From assembly GCA_933207985.1 (NCBI GenBank), contig OW240915.1, positions 109,142,329 through 109,206,328 of the forward strand: a DNA stretch of 64,000 nucleotides. Direction: 5' to 3'. Shown here piece by piece: positions 20,791 to 32,357 of the stretch. How positions within the stretch are numbered: the first letter of the stretch is position 1; every line of letters starts with the position of its first letter. The DNA comes from Pelobates cultripes. Lineage: Eukaryota; Chordata; Amphibia; Anura; Pelobatidae. A program made the translations under genes and the position numbers. The notes beneath the pieces were generated by a model, which was not told the origin of the DNA, searched no databases, and worked only from the letters and a program-made list of their open reading frames with translations.

Positions 20791-21208
20791 AACAATGAAA
20801 AGAGAATACCCTGCACTTCAACCATCTCTCAAATGGATAATTCTGGTGATCCTCCTGACAGCCATGCTTTAGATTTTGATTTATGTTCTTCCAAAGCTAA
20901 AATTAAAGATTCCATCTAGTGCTATTTTATGGCTCAGATGTATTTTTAACTTTTATGTTATTTTAAGTGATTTCCCTAGCCACATTTGTTTGCAGGGCAC
21001 TTGTCCTAATCTTACTTCATTTTGCAGCTCTCTACCACTTTCCAGGACTTATTTAGAGGCATTTTTCTGCCCTAAAGTTCGGGTCCCCATTGACTTCAAT
21101 GGGGTTTGGGGTCAAGTTCGGGGTCAAGTTTGAGCCCAAATCCGGACTTTTTTTCAAAGTTCGGCCGGACCTGCCGGACCCGAACATCCAGGTGTCCGCT
21201 TAACTCTG

Positions 21209-21494
21209 CACCTGCTATTCAGGATTCAGGAACATGCGTATAAACAATCTGAATCTAGAGTGAGTCAGATTTTCATTTAAATAAAGAAAGACAGGAGGCA
21301 AAACATATATTATATATGACTTCAAGTGTTTTCTTTTTCTTTTTTTTCCAATATCAAATTTTTTATTGTGACTTTTATAAAATAAAGGTGATACAATGAG
21401 ATATATGTGTAGCTACTATAGACATGTAACATGGTACAACTGATAGGAGCTTGACACTGTAATTAGTTAGTGTATCAACAAAGAAAAGCACAAA
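21209..21494. other. Non-coding junction
   Basis: No gene seen. T-rich DNA (tttttttccaatatc, ttttttattgtgac) here could be a LINE tail in reverse orientation, but I could not assign it. Confidence 0.4.
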
Positions 21495-22060
21495 AGAACA
21501 AAAACCAGAATGAACATCAGATTCTCTGATAAGTGTTTTAGACATTGCAGATTAGTAGGTTCTTTGTCACACATCCTATGGTACTGCCCAAAATTAACTC
21601 AATATTGGAAGGACATACATAAGTTAATTCAAAAAGTTAACCCTACAATTTCAGTGCTCACCTCAGAATTGGCCCTGTTCAAAACATTTTTTTCTGAAAA
21701 CATTGAATAAACAGACAGGATCATAATAGGAAACATTCTACTTGCAGCTACCACAGTTATCCACAGACATCTGTTAAAGAGGTATTACACTCTGTACTAG
21801 TAGACAAATGTTACAAATTGGTAAAAAGACAATCTTATCTGACACTAATTAATCTTGCTTATCATTGGGATATATGGAAAAAAAGACATCAAGAAAATGT
21901 AAACGTTATAATTGTTTACTATATGATGCGGAAACATTTTACAACAGATACAATCATCATGATATGTTACTCTGGTAAATTATATATAATAGAACTACGA
22001 AGGTATACAAGTACTAAAGAAAACAATGTTAAGATATATATTCTCAGAACTTGAGTTGAC
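21495..22060 (+). pseudogene. L1/Tx1-type LINE ORF2, C-terminal remnant
   Basis: It encodes CFRHCRLVGSLSHILWYC followed by PKLTQYWKDIHKLI, the Cys/His-rich 'HILWxCP...W' region near the C-terminus of L1-superfamily ORF2 proteins. After an in-frame TAA at about 21707 the family pattern continues (IIGNILLAATTVIHRH; then LTLINLAYHWDIWKK in another frame). A poly-C stretch (22086-22101) follows. It is dead. Confidence 0.7.
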
Positions 22061-22114
22061 ATTTCTTATATAGGATGGATACAACTCCCCCCCCCCCCCC
22101 CTCCCTCCCTTTTT

Positions 22115-22580
22115 AACAGAGAAACATAGAATGTGACAGCAGATAACCATTTGGCCCATCTAGCCTGCCCAATTTTCTCAATACTTTCATTAGTCCCTGG
22201 CCTTATCTTAAGTCTAGGATGTCTTATGCCTATCCCATGCATGCGTAAACTCCTTTACTGTGTTAACCTCTACTGCTTCAGCTGGAAGGCTATTCCATGC
22301 ATCCACTACCCTCTCTGTAAAGTAATAATTTCTCAAAATATTTTTTAAACCTCTAATTTAAGACTCTTGTTATGGTAGTTTCTTATTTTAAATATAGTCT
22401 CCTCCTTTACTGTGTTGAATCCCTTTATGTGTTCAATTGTTTCTATCGTATCCCCCTGTCTCGTCTTTCCTCCAAGCTATACATGTTAAGATCCTTTAAC
22501 TTTTCTTGGTAAGTTGTATCCTGCAAACAATGAACCAGTTTAGTAGCCCTTCTATGAACTCTTTCCAAAGTATCAATATG
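22115..22580 (-). pseudogene. CR1-like LINE 3'-end fragment
   Basis: The minus strand of 22130-22350 is nearly the same sequence as 42575-42849, which encodes a typical LINE C-terminus (FTERVVDVWNSLP). The plus strand reads acatttggcccatctagcct-type text seen in both copies. No long frame remains here. Confidence 0.6.
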
Positions 22581-23122
22581 CTTCCCTTTGCCTCCCCTAA
22601 AGGTTTATATTGTGTTACTTTGTTACTTTGTATAATATACTTTTACATTGTGTTACTTTGTATAATATACTTTTACATTGTGTTACTTTGTATAATTGAA
22701 GACATTTATTCTTTTTGTTATGCAAAAATTTGAAAATGCTGTTTTAATAAAAAATATTTAAAGGGAAAATAACAAAATGTTTTTATTTATATTTAATATC
22801 TCATAATGATCATTTCATTTATTTTGAAAATGTTACTGGTATTATTTCACTGAAGTATATGACTCACTCTTTAGTGTTAATTATTTTTTCCTTCTACATG
22901 CATATTGAGTTTAAATAATAATTTTAAAAAGAGAACCTGCTTTATAGGGATGGAACCCCTCCTAATTTGGTACTGGTGCAACAGAACCAGAACCATGGTT
23001 ATTTCTCATATCATTATGAGTTAGTAACACTTGTAAAGATGCAACACTCAATAATAACATTATATTGAATTATTTTTGTTTTCTTGTTGGTCTGAAATGC
23101 AAACATAAACAAAAAGAAATAA

Positions 23123-23158
<36 letters not shown>

Positions 23159-24516
23159 TAAAAAGGGTAAAAAACAAAACAAAAACACTGTCAACCTTAA
23201 AGGAATCAATGTAAGTAATCATAGTCAGACAAAATGCTCTGTAGATTATGATCAATTGAGATTACAATTATTATACCATCACAGATGCAGGAAAGTGTAT
23301 AGTGATAGAGACTTACCAGAGATGCAGAGCACATCATAGTGACACAGCAAGGGAGGAAACTTCAGAAAAAGGCAATGTGTTAGTTTAATGTGTACACAGA
23401 TAAGGGTGTACAGAAGACACACTGATCAGCCCTCCTTAGCCTGTTCTATATGTAGAGTGATCTCACAAAAACTGTACTGGCAATGTGGAAAATGGATAAG
23501 GAAACTAGGACATTTTGCAAAAACAGCCACAAAAAATGCCTATTTGGGATAAAAAGGTTAATTTCTTACCAATTGTCACAACAGCTACTTTAGTGTCAAA
23601 CCTTGACATATTCATATGGAGTTTATTCACTGTATGTATAACCAAAAAAGGCTACTGTAAGGAAAACATTCTAAAATATTTTTTTTTTTTGTAAATACAT
23701 AATTTTGAAAGTTTTTCAAATTGCATTTCTGACTCATTTGGAAAGCATATTAAATCAACCCCAAGAGCGTTCACATTATGCCAAGCTAGCCAAACCGAAA
23801 GTTTTCATCCTATGGCCTATGAAATAATAGATATTTACTTTTGTCTTCAAAAATTGTGGTTTTATATTTGGCCTAACCTTTGAAATTAACTTAGCAAATT
23901 CCCCCACTTTCTGATTTAGTGAATAAATACATTAAAAACCTCCATTCCATCTGTAACAACTTCCATGTGTATTTTTGTTTATTGAATCCGTCCTCTCTTC
24001 TCCTTCTCAGACACCCCCTTTCTTTATCTTTCACTCATTTTTTCTCACACCCTCTCCTCAAAATTCTTCTCTGACCCTTAATATTAGCCATTCCTTCCTC
24101 ATCCTTCCCAATTTTTCATCTTAAACACCCCTTTATTTTATATACAGCTCCACTTATCATACATTCCTTCACAAATCCCACTTCTTTATCCACCCCGCCA
24201 TTCTTCTTCCTTTTCTTTTTAATATGAGACTAATTTTCACAACCACTTTCACATATAGAATTTTTATTTTTTTTGTTGTTGTTTCTTTCTATGCCTCCAC
24301 CCATTACCTTTTTTCAAATTCCTTACGTTTCATCTCATCCTATTTGCCTCTCACCTTGTATTAGCTGTGTCGGCTAATCTCAGGACTGTTTGCCAAGCAG
24401 ACGGACCACAACACTTGCCTACATGTCACTTTTTGCAACCTCCCTGACTTTCTACCAATTTCAGAATTTTATTTTCCAAGTCTTATTTAAACACCTCTAT
24501 ATCCTTTTCTATTTGT

Positions 24517-24519
<3 letters not shown>
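22581..24519. other. AT-rich non-coding DNA with short tandem repeats
   Basis: 22609-22695 holds about three ~30-bp tandem copies of tgtgttactttgtataatat. 23121-23159 is an (AAT)n microsatellite. The rest has no recognised coding or transposon pattern. Confidence 0.6.
23121..23159. repeat. (AAT)n microsatellite
   Basis: A run of about twelve AAT/ATA trinucleotides. Confidence 0.9.

Positions 24520-24612
<93 letters not shown>
24520..24612. repeat. (TA)n microsatellite
   Basis: An almost pure alternating TA tract interrupted once by gtatgtgt. Confidence 0.95.
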
Positions 24613-24613
<1 letters not shown>

Positions 24614-24656
24614 ATTCAATACTACCATACACTGAATACCGGCTCTCTGCCTTCAA

Positions 24657-24690
24657 TGATAAGAAAAAGGTGGGTCTGAAACATTGATAA
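24657..24690 (+). other. Relic hammerhead-like motif of a Penelope-like element tail
   Basis: The sequence tgataagaaaaaggtgggtctgaaacattg keeps the order 'TGA-core, short stem, GAAAC, (A/G)NNTTG' found in PLE tails. The stem and core are decayed. It was recognised by comparison with the better copy at 35644-35670. Confidence 0.35.
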
Positions 24691-24930
24691 CGTATAAAAT
24701 ATATTGTTGCTTTTTTATAAATCCTTTTGGGATTTTGTAGATAGATATCAGTGCTTGTTGTATCTCTGTGTGAGAGATTTGTGTATATAAAGTACTTGTT
24801 TTCACAGGAATATTGTTATTAGTTTGCTCAGTTTAGTAAAAGACTTGTTTTTTTCAATTGCTTTAGCATGGAATTGTAATACTACCATCTAGTGTTCATA
24901 AGTGATTACTACAACATATAAATATATTTA

Positions 24931-24937
<7 letters not shown>

Positions 24938-25010
<73 letters not shown>
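24938..25010. repeat. (TA)n microsatellite
   Basis: A second long alternating TA tract, about 70 bp. Confidence 0.95.
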
Positions 25011-25393
25011 GATATTCTTTTTACTTCTCATAAGAGATGCGTTACCATCAAAAGAGTTAATTCAATAAACCAGGAATTGTGGTATATTCAAGGTTTTTAA
25101 TTTAGAGTAAATTAGCAACATATAATTAATAGGTACACAGGAGAACTAAAGATTTTTTCCCTTTAAGCTATTTGGTCTAAAAATAAATGGTTTCCACTGT
25201 TAAGTAAGTAAACCTAAGTTATTGATGAGTATAACAATTAATGTTCAACAGCATCTGTTCTGTCTAGCAGATGTCACTTTAAAGAACATTTTTTAAATGC
25301 AATACAAAAATTATTCTAGAAAAATCCTAGCAAAATCCTAGCAAAATTGCCAGAAAATACATAGATGAAAAGTTATTTTGTATTTTATAAACT

Positions 25394-25462
25394 ATGGCCT
25401 GTCTGGCTTTACCACTATACTTTCTGAATGTCAATGGCATATCAGTAAAAAGGGCATTTAAG
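25394..25462 (+). pseudogene. Possible L1/Tx1 ORF2 endonuclease start
   Basis: From the ATG at 25394 the frame reads a short peptide with FLNVNGISVKRAFK, similar to the LNVNG-type N-terminus of L1/Tx1 apurinic endonucleases. It is cut by the solo-LTR-like insertion at 25463. Sequence beyond that element does not clearly continue the domain, so the call is weak. Confidence 0.3.
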
Positions 25463-26048
25463 TGTAGCGGTACTTACCCTCTCCAGGGGCCAGGAAAGGT
25501 CCTGCAACTGCACGAGCCGATAGGGAGGCGTGCACTGGGAGCGTGCCGCACATATTGGGCGCACTTTTAAAGGGACAGTGGGAGCAAAATATAAAAACGG
25601 TCTCCCATTGGCCCATGTCATTCCACATTCCCCATACACTCACGTTTTGGCGGCGTGGATATGACAAGGGCCAATCAAATTAAACTAATAGGTATTTATA
25701 CTCCCCTTTCCCTTAGCTCCCTGCCCTATCGTGGTTTCTGATTCAGTTCTCTTTAGTGCTTGCTTCGTGTAGTAGTGGTTTGTTCGTGCTTGACCTTGGC
25801 TTTGTACCTGACTCCATTTTCTCTTTATCCCTGATTTGTCTTGTTCACCGGTTTCCTGACTCCTGTGTACCAATCCTTGGCTAGTTCTTGTTTACGCTGT
25901 CTCTCTGTTCCCTTGACCTCGGCTCGTTCTTGACTCTGTCTTTTCCTGTCCATGTCGAGTCCGGCCATTCTAAGGCCCGGTAAGACATATCTTGTTATCT
26001 TGCCTCTCATTGGACTATTCATGCGTATTGGGGTATACTACTGTGACA
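25463..26048. mobile_element. Solo-LTR-like element, copy 2 (586 bp)
   Basis: It starts TGTAGCGGTACTTACCCTC and ends GTATACTACTGTGACA, the inverted counterpart of 9657-10283. A perfect 5-bp duplication, ttaag, lies at 25458-25462 and 26049-26053. Shared internal blocks include the reverse complement of the TATAAAT region and the CTCGTTCTTGACTCTGTC-like text. The clean ends and different duplications show two independent insertions. Confidence 0.75.
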
Positions 26049-27176
26049 TTAAGGATGTTGTAAGTGGCTACCCAAGCAACACCACCAGTGTGAGCCACAA
26101 CCCAAGCTTTTAACTGTTCTTTCCATTAGTTTTTGGTTAATTTTGTCCTTTATTGCCGATATTTCTTCAGAATTTTCAACTGTTGGATTATATTTATTGT
26201 TTTGAGTCAACTTCCCTAACTGACCATAGAGGTGAGATAAACTAGTACCCCTATCAGTTTGGCTTTGGAGTTTAATAAAATAACCTCTTATTAGCGCTTT
26301 AAAGGCGCACCACAAAGTGGATGGATCAATATCCTCTGTGTTATTTTCTTTAAAATAATTACTTATGTTTACTTCCATAAATTTTTTATTTGCTTCAAAA
26401 CTGAGCAAGCTGTCATTTAAACGCCAACTATATGGCTTTTTTATGTTTTTTCCTACTTCTATTACACATACTACAACGTTATGATCTGTCCAAACTATTT
26501 CGTTTATGTTTACTTTTTGAATTTTGTCGATTAAATTAGGATCAATCCAAATCATGTCTAACCTTGAGTAAGAAAAATGGACTTTGGAGAAGTGTGTATA
26601 ATCTCTTAGATTTGGGTTGTGAATCCTCCAGATATCGAACAAATTAAATTCATCCTTTATATTTTTTAAGGATTTAGCTTGTTTAATTACCATCTTATTT
26701 ATTTTAACTCCTTTCATAGTTTTTTTATCTAATTGTGGGTCGATAACTGCATTAAAATCTCCAGCCAATATTAAGTTTCCCACTTTTACTTCTTCTATTT
26801 TTTCTAAAATAGATCTTAAGTGAGAAGCTGGTAAATAATTTGGGAGATAGACATTACAAAGTGTAAATATCTTAGAATTGATTTTACATATTATTATCAA
26901 GAATCTACCTTCTACATCTTGTATTTGTTGAATTATTTCTACCTCTATTTTTTCACTGAATATTATGGCTACACCACATTTTTTTCTATCTCTATTTGAG
27001 GCCTGTATAATGAGCGGGAATTTTTTTCCACCCCACGTTTGTTTATCTGACTGTCTCCAATGGGTTTCTTGGAAAAATCCCAAATCAATATGTTCAGTGA
27101 CTAAATATTTATATATTAAAGACCTTTTTGTTATTGTATTCATACCTTGGACATTAAGAGTTAACATTCTTATCAT
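26049..27176 (-). pseudogene. L1/Tx1-type LINE ORF2, endonuclease domain
   Basis: Starting at the ATG ending at 27176, the frame encodes an apurinic-like endonuclease with its catalytic landmarks: LNVQGMN, FFQETHW, YLPNYL, LAGDFNAVID, YSRLDMIWID and VWTDHNVV. This enzyme nicks target DNA to prime reverse transcription. About 355 residues are LINE-like. The last ~20 (from about 26110 down) are unrelated, and the reverse transcriptase expected next is absent, so the copy is truncated at the EN-RT linker. ORF1 was not seen upstream. Confidence 0.88.
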
Positions 27177-27688
27177 TAGAGTATCTCAAATCTCTTTCCT
27201 TTCATCTCGAGATAGTAAACTTCCCTTTGTTCCTCTATTGCTGCACAAACACACACAAAACAAAAAAACATATATCTAAAACTATAGGAGGATATCATCC
27301 TCCTTAAGCACATAGACTATTGACTCACTGACAGGAGAGTCTGTCTAGTCCTATGTCTATTAAATAGACACTAAGTAGGACTGTCCGGATTTGGGCGATA
27401 TTATATAATAAAATAAAACCCTTCAATCTATTTTAGAACAAGAGGGAAAGAGAAAAAAAAAAAAAACCTGATCAATCAGTTAAATATAACCATTATGAAA
27501 TAAGTGTCAATTAAATAAAAAATATTTATAATAATCCATTTATCATCGTGTTCCATTACATTATTTCCGTGTGACCTTTCTTTTTCCCTATCTCTCCTTT
27601 CTGTTCCCTTTATGTGCAGTGATAAATGGGTCAATCCATACAATTTTTCTAATTTTTACAATTTTTCTTCACTTAACTAAACTTTTAG
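27177..27688. other. Non-coding DNA
   Basis: AT-rich, including an A-run near 27452-27466. This is where an L1 ORF1 or 5' UTR would be expected, but none was recognised. Confidence 0.5.
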
Positions 27689-28112
27689 ATAAGCCACCAG
27701 GCAGACCTATCGTTTAAGGGATTGATTCAATTTTAACCCAGTTATCCCAATACATAGATTTTTTTATCCAACCTCTCGTTAAGTCTTGCCCATCATATTT
27801 GAAGGACTCTAAGAGCCTTTTAAACATTTTAAATGATTTTATATGGGAAGAAGGATATCTTTTAATTACATGCGATGTGACAAGTCTGTACAATATCATT
27901 GAGCATCAGCTAGGACTTGAAGCTGCAGGTTTTTATTTAAAACAATCGAACAAATTGACAGAAGCACAAATAGAATTTTTAACCAAAGGGATTTTAATGC
28001 TTTTAACCAATAATTATTTCTGGTTCGAAAAAGATTTTTACCTTCAGATCCGTGGCACAGCAATGGGGACCAAGTTTGCCCTAAGCTATGCTAGTTTATT
28101 TATGTCATTTTG
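27689..28112 (+). pseudogene. Penelope-like element reverse-transcriptase core fragment
   Basis: Frames here read PPGRPIV then GIDSI, followed by LITCDVTSLYNIIEHQLGLE (catalytic Asp region), IEFLTKGILMLLTNNYFWF and IRGTAMGTKFALSYASLFM, the fingers/palm of PLE reverse transcriptases. The YxDD box that should follow is missing. Neither the N-terminal region nor the GIY-YIG endonuclease is adjacent. It overlaps in content exactly the part absent from the PLE at 32765-34555. Confidence 0.88.
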
Positions 28113-28169
28113 GTAAAGAACTTTCATATATCAAGGGCATGAATATGGGGCAAACCTGGTCTTCTTTGA

Positions 28170-28311
28170 GGCGTCCCCCAAGGTTCTGTCCTTGGTCCCC
28201 TACTGTTCTATATCTTCACTGCCTCCCTTGGTAAACTCATCAGCTCCTTTGGCTTCCGTTATCATTTCTATGCAAATGACACGCAAATCTACCTGTCCTC
28301 TCCTGTCACTT
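28170..28311 (+). pseudogene. L2-clade LINE reverse-transcriptase fragment
   Basis: It encodes [20 protein letters not shown] then a segment ending [12 protein letters not shown], collinear with the L2 ORF at 62-64 kb. The catalytic YADD box has become YAND. It abuts the PLE fragment, with a TGA immediately upstream. Confidence 0.88.
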
Positions 28312-29880
28312 GTTATGTTCCGCTATAGCTACATGGTTCCATGACGCTGGTTATCCCTAACTACGACATGGTTAATGATCCGTCACCAATTTGAGACAAT
28401 TGTTGCTTTGTTGAATGCTATTTACGACCTCTGCGCAGGTCACATGTTATGCAACACTAAAACGCTCATGGCGTCATTGTACCACAACCTACTCAATAAA
28501 GAAAATTTTATACAAATCCCACACAGGTGGCAATGAATTAACACTCCCCCAATTAATCAAGAAGCAGCACAAAGGAGAGAAAAAACAGAACACAAAAATA
28601 TTTAAAAAAAATAAACTTTAAAAAAAACACTTCTTTTTTTTTTTTTTAAACCTTGGCTAATGAAGCAGATTAAACAAAAATAAAATACAAACCACTCTCC
28701 ACAGTATACAAAGCACTCTCCAATGAACTCCTGGTTTTCTAACTCCTACTTAATAGAGTCTGCCTCCAAGCAATGTGAGCAAGCTCAGTGAGTTAGGGGT
28801 GTGCTAATATGGGAATACAAATCTTACACAGGTGGCACTTAACAGCAGGAAGTTCATGAATGGCTGGAATTTCTCATATAATCACTTTTATTATAATGTG
28901 GTGCATGTCCTTTCTTGCTAATCACTATACTAATGTACGACAGAAAAATTTATTTTGTCAAAAATAAAATTTAGCTCCATGTGGCAGTCCGGCTTGTTCA
29001 AAATATTTTGCTATCAATAATGCTACAAATTGGATGTGTAGGAAAGCTTTGGTTTTTTTTGGATTGCATGTGGTGATGAATCATCAATCAAGTATTTACT
29101 GAGAAAAATGATTGACCATTCTTTTGTGTAAAAAAAACCTCCCCAAAACAACAGTGCTCTACCAGTTTCTCCTAGCTTTATCTGCAGAGGCAGCAGACAT
29201 GGCCACACTGCAGGACTCCACAAGGCAGAGCAAAACCACTGCAATGAAAGGCATTTTAAAACGGGGAAGCAGCAGGTTTTATTTAGTATGAAAAAAGATA
29301 ATTATCCAAAAAATGAAAGGAAAAAATCAGTGGGCACTGAGTAAATGTTGCCCTAACTTAAACCTCAACCATTACAAGTAAATGTTGCACTAACTCGTTC
29401 CACCCTGAGAAGAACAAAGCTTTCCCACACATTTAGTCATCAGTTTCTCTCCACTGCATCTGCAAGGTAAAAGACATAGGCCTACTTTAAGACTCAGTCA
29501 GGCCGGGTGAAACCACAGCAATGAGAGGCATTTGTAAAACGTGGGAGCTGCAGTGGCAGACAACAAGAATAATATGTAAAAAACAGATAGTATAGGCGCT
29601 CACTATATGACAATAGAGGCTGCAATACAAGGGTTCCCAAAAACCTCAAGTGGTAGATAAACAAAAAATAAAGTATGGCGTATACTGCGCCTCAGAGATC
29701 ATACATACATGGAACGCACGTAACGTCAAAATGGCATCCATTGTGTTCCAAATATCGTATATAACAGAGCAATAATATAATCTATGAGGGGAAAAAAGAA
29801 ACAGCTGTAAAGCTATTAAACAAATATTTAGCCTAATGCATATATATAGATCATTGGCTTAAAAACAGAGTACAAAGAGT
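28312..29880. other. Non-coding DNA with a diverged duplication
   Basis: No gene recognised. 29085-29290 and 29385-29580 look like diverged tandem copies (tctcctagctttatctgcag / tctctccactgcatctgcaa, and caatgaaaggcattt / caatgagaggcattt). 29560-29880 resembles PLE-flanking sequence. Confidence 0.5.
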
Positions 29881-30160
29881 TGTTTAGGAATACTGTGTTC
29901 TATTTTATTGTTCCGAATGTTATAGAAATGTTCAGCTAACCTCGTGTGTAATTTTCGTGTTGTGCGCCCTATATATTGGGCTCCACAATCACATTGTAAA
30001 ATATAAATGACGAACGTAGTGGAACATTGAATAAAATTTTTGATTTCATATTTTTTGGGGTCTAAGTACCTCTAAAATCATGTGTGGTTCTTTTCTGGAA
30101 TTTACAGGTAGAACATTTACCACAGCTGTAAAAACCTTTAAGGTTTGCAACACTTACAAC
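29881..30160 (-). pseudogene. Penelope-like element GIY-YIG endonuclease fragment
   Basis: On the minus strand it reads a Cys-rich linker, then YILQCDCGAQYIGRTTRKLH and LAEHFYNIRNNKIEHSIPK. The Y-I...Y-I-G pair and the following Arg are the GIY-YIG nuclease signature characteristic of PLEs. The sequence is an inverted near-copy of 34097-34370. Only this 3' portion is present. Confidence 0.88.
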
Positions 30161-30239
30161 ACTTACAACAATCAAGTAACACACATTCATATAAAATGTA
30201 AGTTACTTAGCCAGTCAATGGAATGACAGGAATGAATAA

Positions 30240-30961
30240 GTAGATAACTCCCTAATTCCCACGGTCTTTCAGTCAAATTTACTAATACTAAGTAAAGATT
30301 ACTTAGTATTAGTAAATTATGCCCCAACTCGCTATACCGCTACTAGGGGCATGTCTAGTAAACAGTGAGAAGCCTGTGGTTCCTCACTGTAAAAAATAAA
30401 AATAAATGTTTACCCCCTCCTGAGCCCCCACCTGTGCCCCACGAGTGGGGGCTTCAAACCTGAAGGGGGCACCTATTGCCCCCCCCAGACACCACCCCTG
30501 AACGGACGGTGGGGGCCCTGACGTAAAATAATCAGGGGGCACCTATTGTCCTCCCCCTGGCCCCCACCCCTAAATGGGGGGTGGGGGCCCTAAATCAGAA
30601 TAAGGGGGGGACGTATTGTCCTCCCTCTGACCCCACCCCTGAGCGGTGGGTGGGGGCCCTAAATTAGAATAAGGGGGGACCCTAAATAAAAATGTAACCC
30701 CCCAGGTGACTAGGGGTTTCCAAACCCATAGTCACCCCCTCCCAAACAAAATTAACCCCTGCCTAAGTAAGTAGGGGTTCATTTTTTGGGGGAGGGGCGT
30801 GACTAGGGGTTTTTATAGCGGTATAGCAAGTAGGGGCACAATTTACTAATACTAAGTAATTTTTACTTAGTATTAGTAAATTTTGCTGAAAGACCAATTT
30901 AGGTCTTTCAGTCTTTTGGTAGATAACTCCCTAATACCGTGGGAATTAGGGAGTTATCTAC
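30240..30961. mobile_element. Harbinger-like foldback MITE, 722 bp
   Basis: Perfect 25-bp terminal inverted repeats lie at 30240-30264 (GTAGATAACTCC...) and 30937-30961 (...GGAGTTATCTAC), flanked by TAA at 30237-30239 and 30962-30964, the TWA-type duplication expected of PIF/Harbinger elements. Further internal inverted blocks (tttactaatactaagtaa, agcggtatagc) extend the foldback. The interior is GC-rich and non-coding. Confidence 0.75.
30455..30700. repeat. GC-rich ~70-bp tandem repeats
   Basis: Three or more units of cacctattg(t)cctcccc...cccacccct...gtgggggccct occur. Each unit is itself partly palindromic (ccccacccc/ggggtgggg), inside the Harbinger-like MITE. Confidence 0.7.
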
Positions 30962-30964
30962 TAA

Positions 30965-31156
30965 GCGGCTGCAAGAGAAGTCCCAAAATTCCGAAATGCC
31001 GAAGTTGTGAAAATGCGAAATTCCGAAGTGCCGAAGCTCCGAAGTTGCCGAAGTTCCGAAGTGTCGAAGTGACGAAGTTCCGAAGTTCTGAATTGACGCT
31101 GTCCCGAATTTCGGAATGCCGAACCGAACCGAAAATCTTCCCCATGCACATCCCAA
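30965..31156. mobile_element. End fragment of a TAGGGATG-family hAT MITE
   Basis: It is packed with ccgaagt motifs and ends aaccgaaccgaaaatcttcc, then ccatgcacatccca. Its reverse complement matches the start of the element at 10308 (GGATG-GCATGGGCAAAAGATTTGGTTCGGTT-like). The other end is missing, perhaps because the Harbinger-like MITE inserted beside it. Confidence 0.55.
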
Positions 31157-32355
31157 ATGTCCCCTGTAATATAATACATTCACTCACTTTAGACAATTGC
31201 TCAGTGGACATGACAATAGGTTCTGGAAAATCAGATACAGTGAAGGTCACATACTCTTCTTCTCATGTCAGTAACTCAGCGGGTTGCCAGTAAGTGGCAA
31301 ATCCGATTCAGGTAATATAGCTATGACCATTTCAAAGGCACTAGTCATTTGGCTACTTGCTGATTCACTTGCTGCCAACAAACTTCCAAAAGTCTCTGCC
31401 AAATTGCATTTACTCTAATGTGTTGTGGTTGTGCACGTTCTAATGTGCTGTGGTTTTATAGTAAAGTATTTTATGGATAATTAAAGGAAATCAGCTAGAA
31501 TACTTAACTAAAAACTGTTTCTAAAATAAACTTACAATGAGATCTGTGATGCCTAAATGCTATAAGCTATGAATGACCAGGGCCAGATGTCTATTGGCAA
31601 TGTCTAGCATACATGAAGGAAGCCATATTGAAGGGCCTGAAAACTGGCATCCTGTGATATTGTCAGTATTGCTCTCTCTTATGCAGCTTAATGATGTAAA
31701 AGTAAAAAAAAAAAAAAAAAAGGATTGGAGCTTGCAGGCATTACTAGATATACTTTTATTGAAAACAGACCTGCCAGATTTTTTTTTTATACAATCCTGA
31801 ATCTGTTATAAAGATAAGACTTTTTTTCATATAACTTCTTGCAATCATCTGTCTCTGTGGAGTGCCAAGTTTTGGAAATGTTTTATGGCTCTGTAGTTTA
31901 CTCTCTATGCGCCATATCTGTTCGCCCGCCAGACAGTCTCTCTTCAGTGACTCACCAGGGCAGAAGGAGAGCTGGAGCAGAGCTGAGAGTGTGGAGGACA
32001 AAGCCAAAGAATCCAAGGTGGGGATTATAGCACTCACACCTTATTCCTTGAGTGGTTTGCCTGCTCAACTAAATGTGAGCATACAACTGTTATTTTATAC
32101 TCCTATTTTTTATATACAGTGGGCTCTATTGCTGTTTCTTTTCATTTCTATGGTCTTCATATGGCTGTGACATCTGTTAAAGTACACCACTTCCAGTATC
32201 CAATAAATGAGGTTTATACCACTGTACGCTATCCATACTAGAGATGGTTTTAGCTCTAATAAACATGATTAGGACTTCATAAGACCTAATATCTACTAGA
32301 ACAACTTTCTGTTGTAATATATTGCACTATTCGTTGTTTTTTTGTTTTTTATATA
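31157..32355. other. Non-coding DNA
   Basis: No recognised gene or element. An A-run lies at about 31703-31721. 31940-32011 could be read as an exon ending at a GTGGGG donor, but protein identity is not recognisable. Confidence 0.4.
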
Positions 32356-32357
32356 GT

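Larger units (their letters stand above)
12484..21208 (+). mobile_element. hAT DNA transposon 2 (8.7 kb, decayed)
   Basis: The left end TAGAGATGAGCGAACCC starts at 12484. The right end runs to about 21208, where the reverse complement reads CAGAGTTAAGCGGAC, an imperfect match. Both subterminal regions are dense in CGAAC/GTTCG motifs. Inside, in order, are a TATA promoter, a leader with short frames, a 3.9-kb tandem array, a broken BED-hAT transposase, an 18S rRNA patch, a polyadenylation signal and a 3' repeat array. Flanking octamers do not match convincingly, so the exact limits are uncertain. Confidence 0.75.

Noticed and set aside
24390..24635. Frame ending in alternating Ile-Tyr
   Set aside because: It is the (TA)n microsatellite in translation.
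31940..32030. Frame with GRRRAGAELRVWRTKPKNP as an independent gene
   Set aside because: Short, no recognised homology; kept only as a possible partner of the doubtful exon at 32358-32475.
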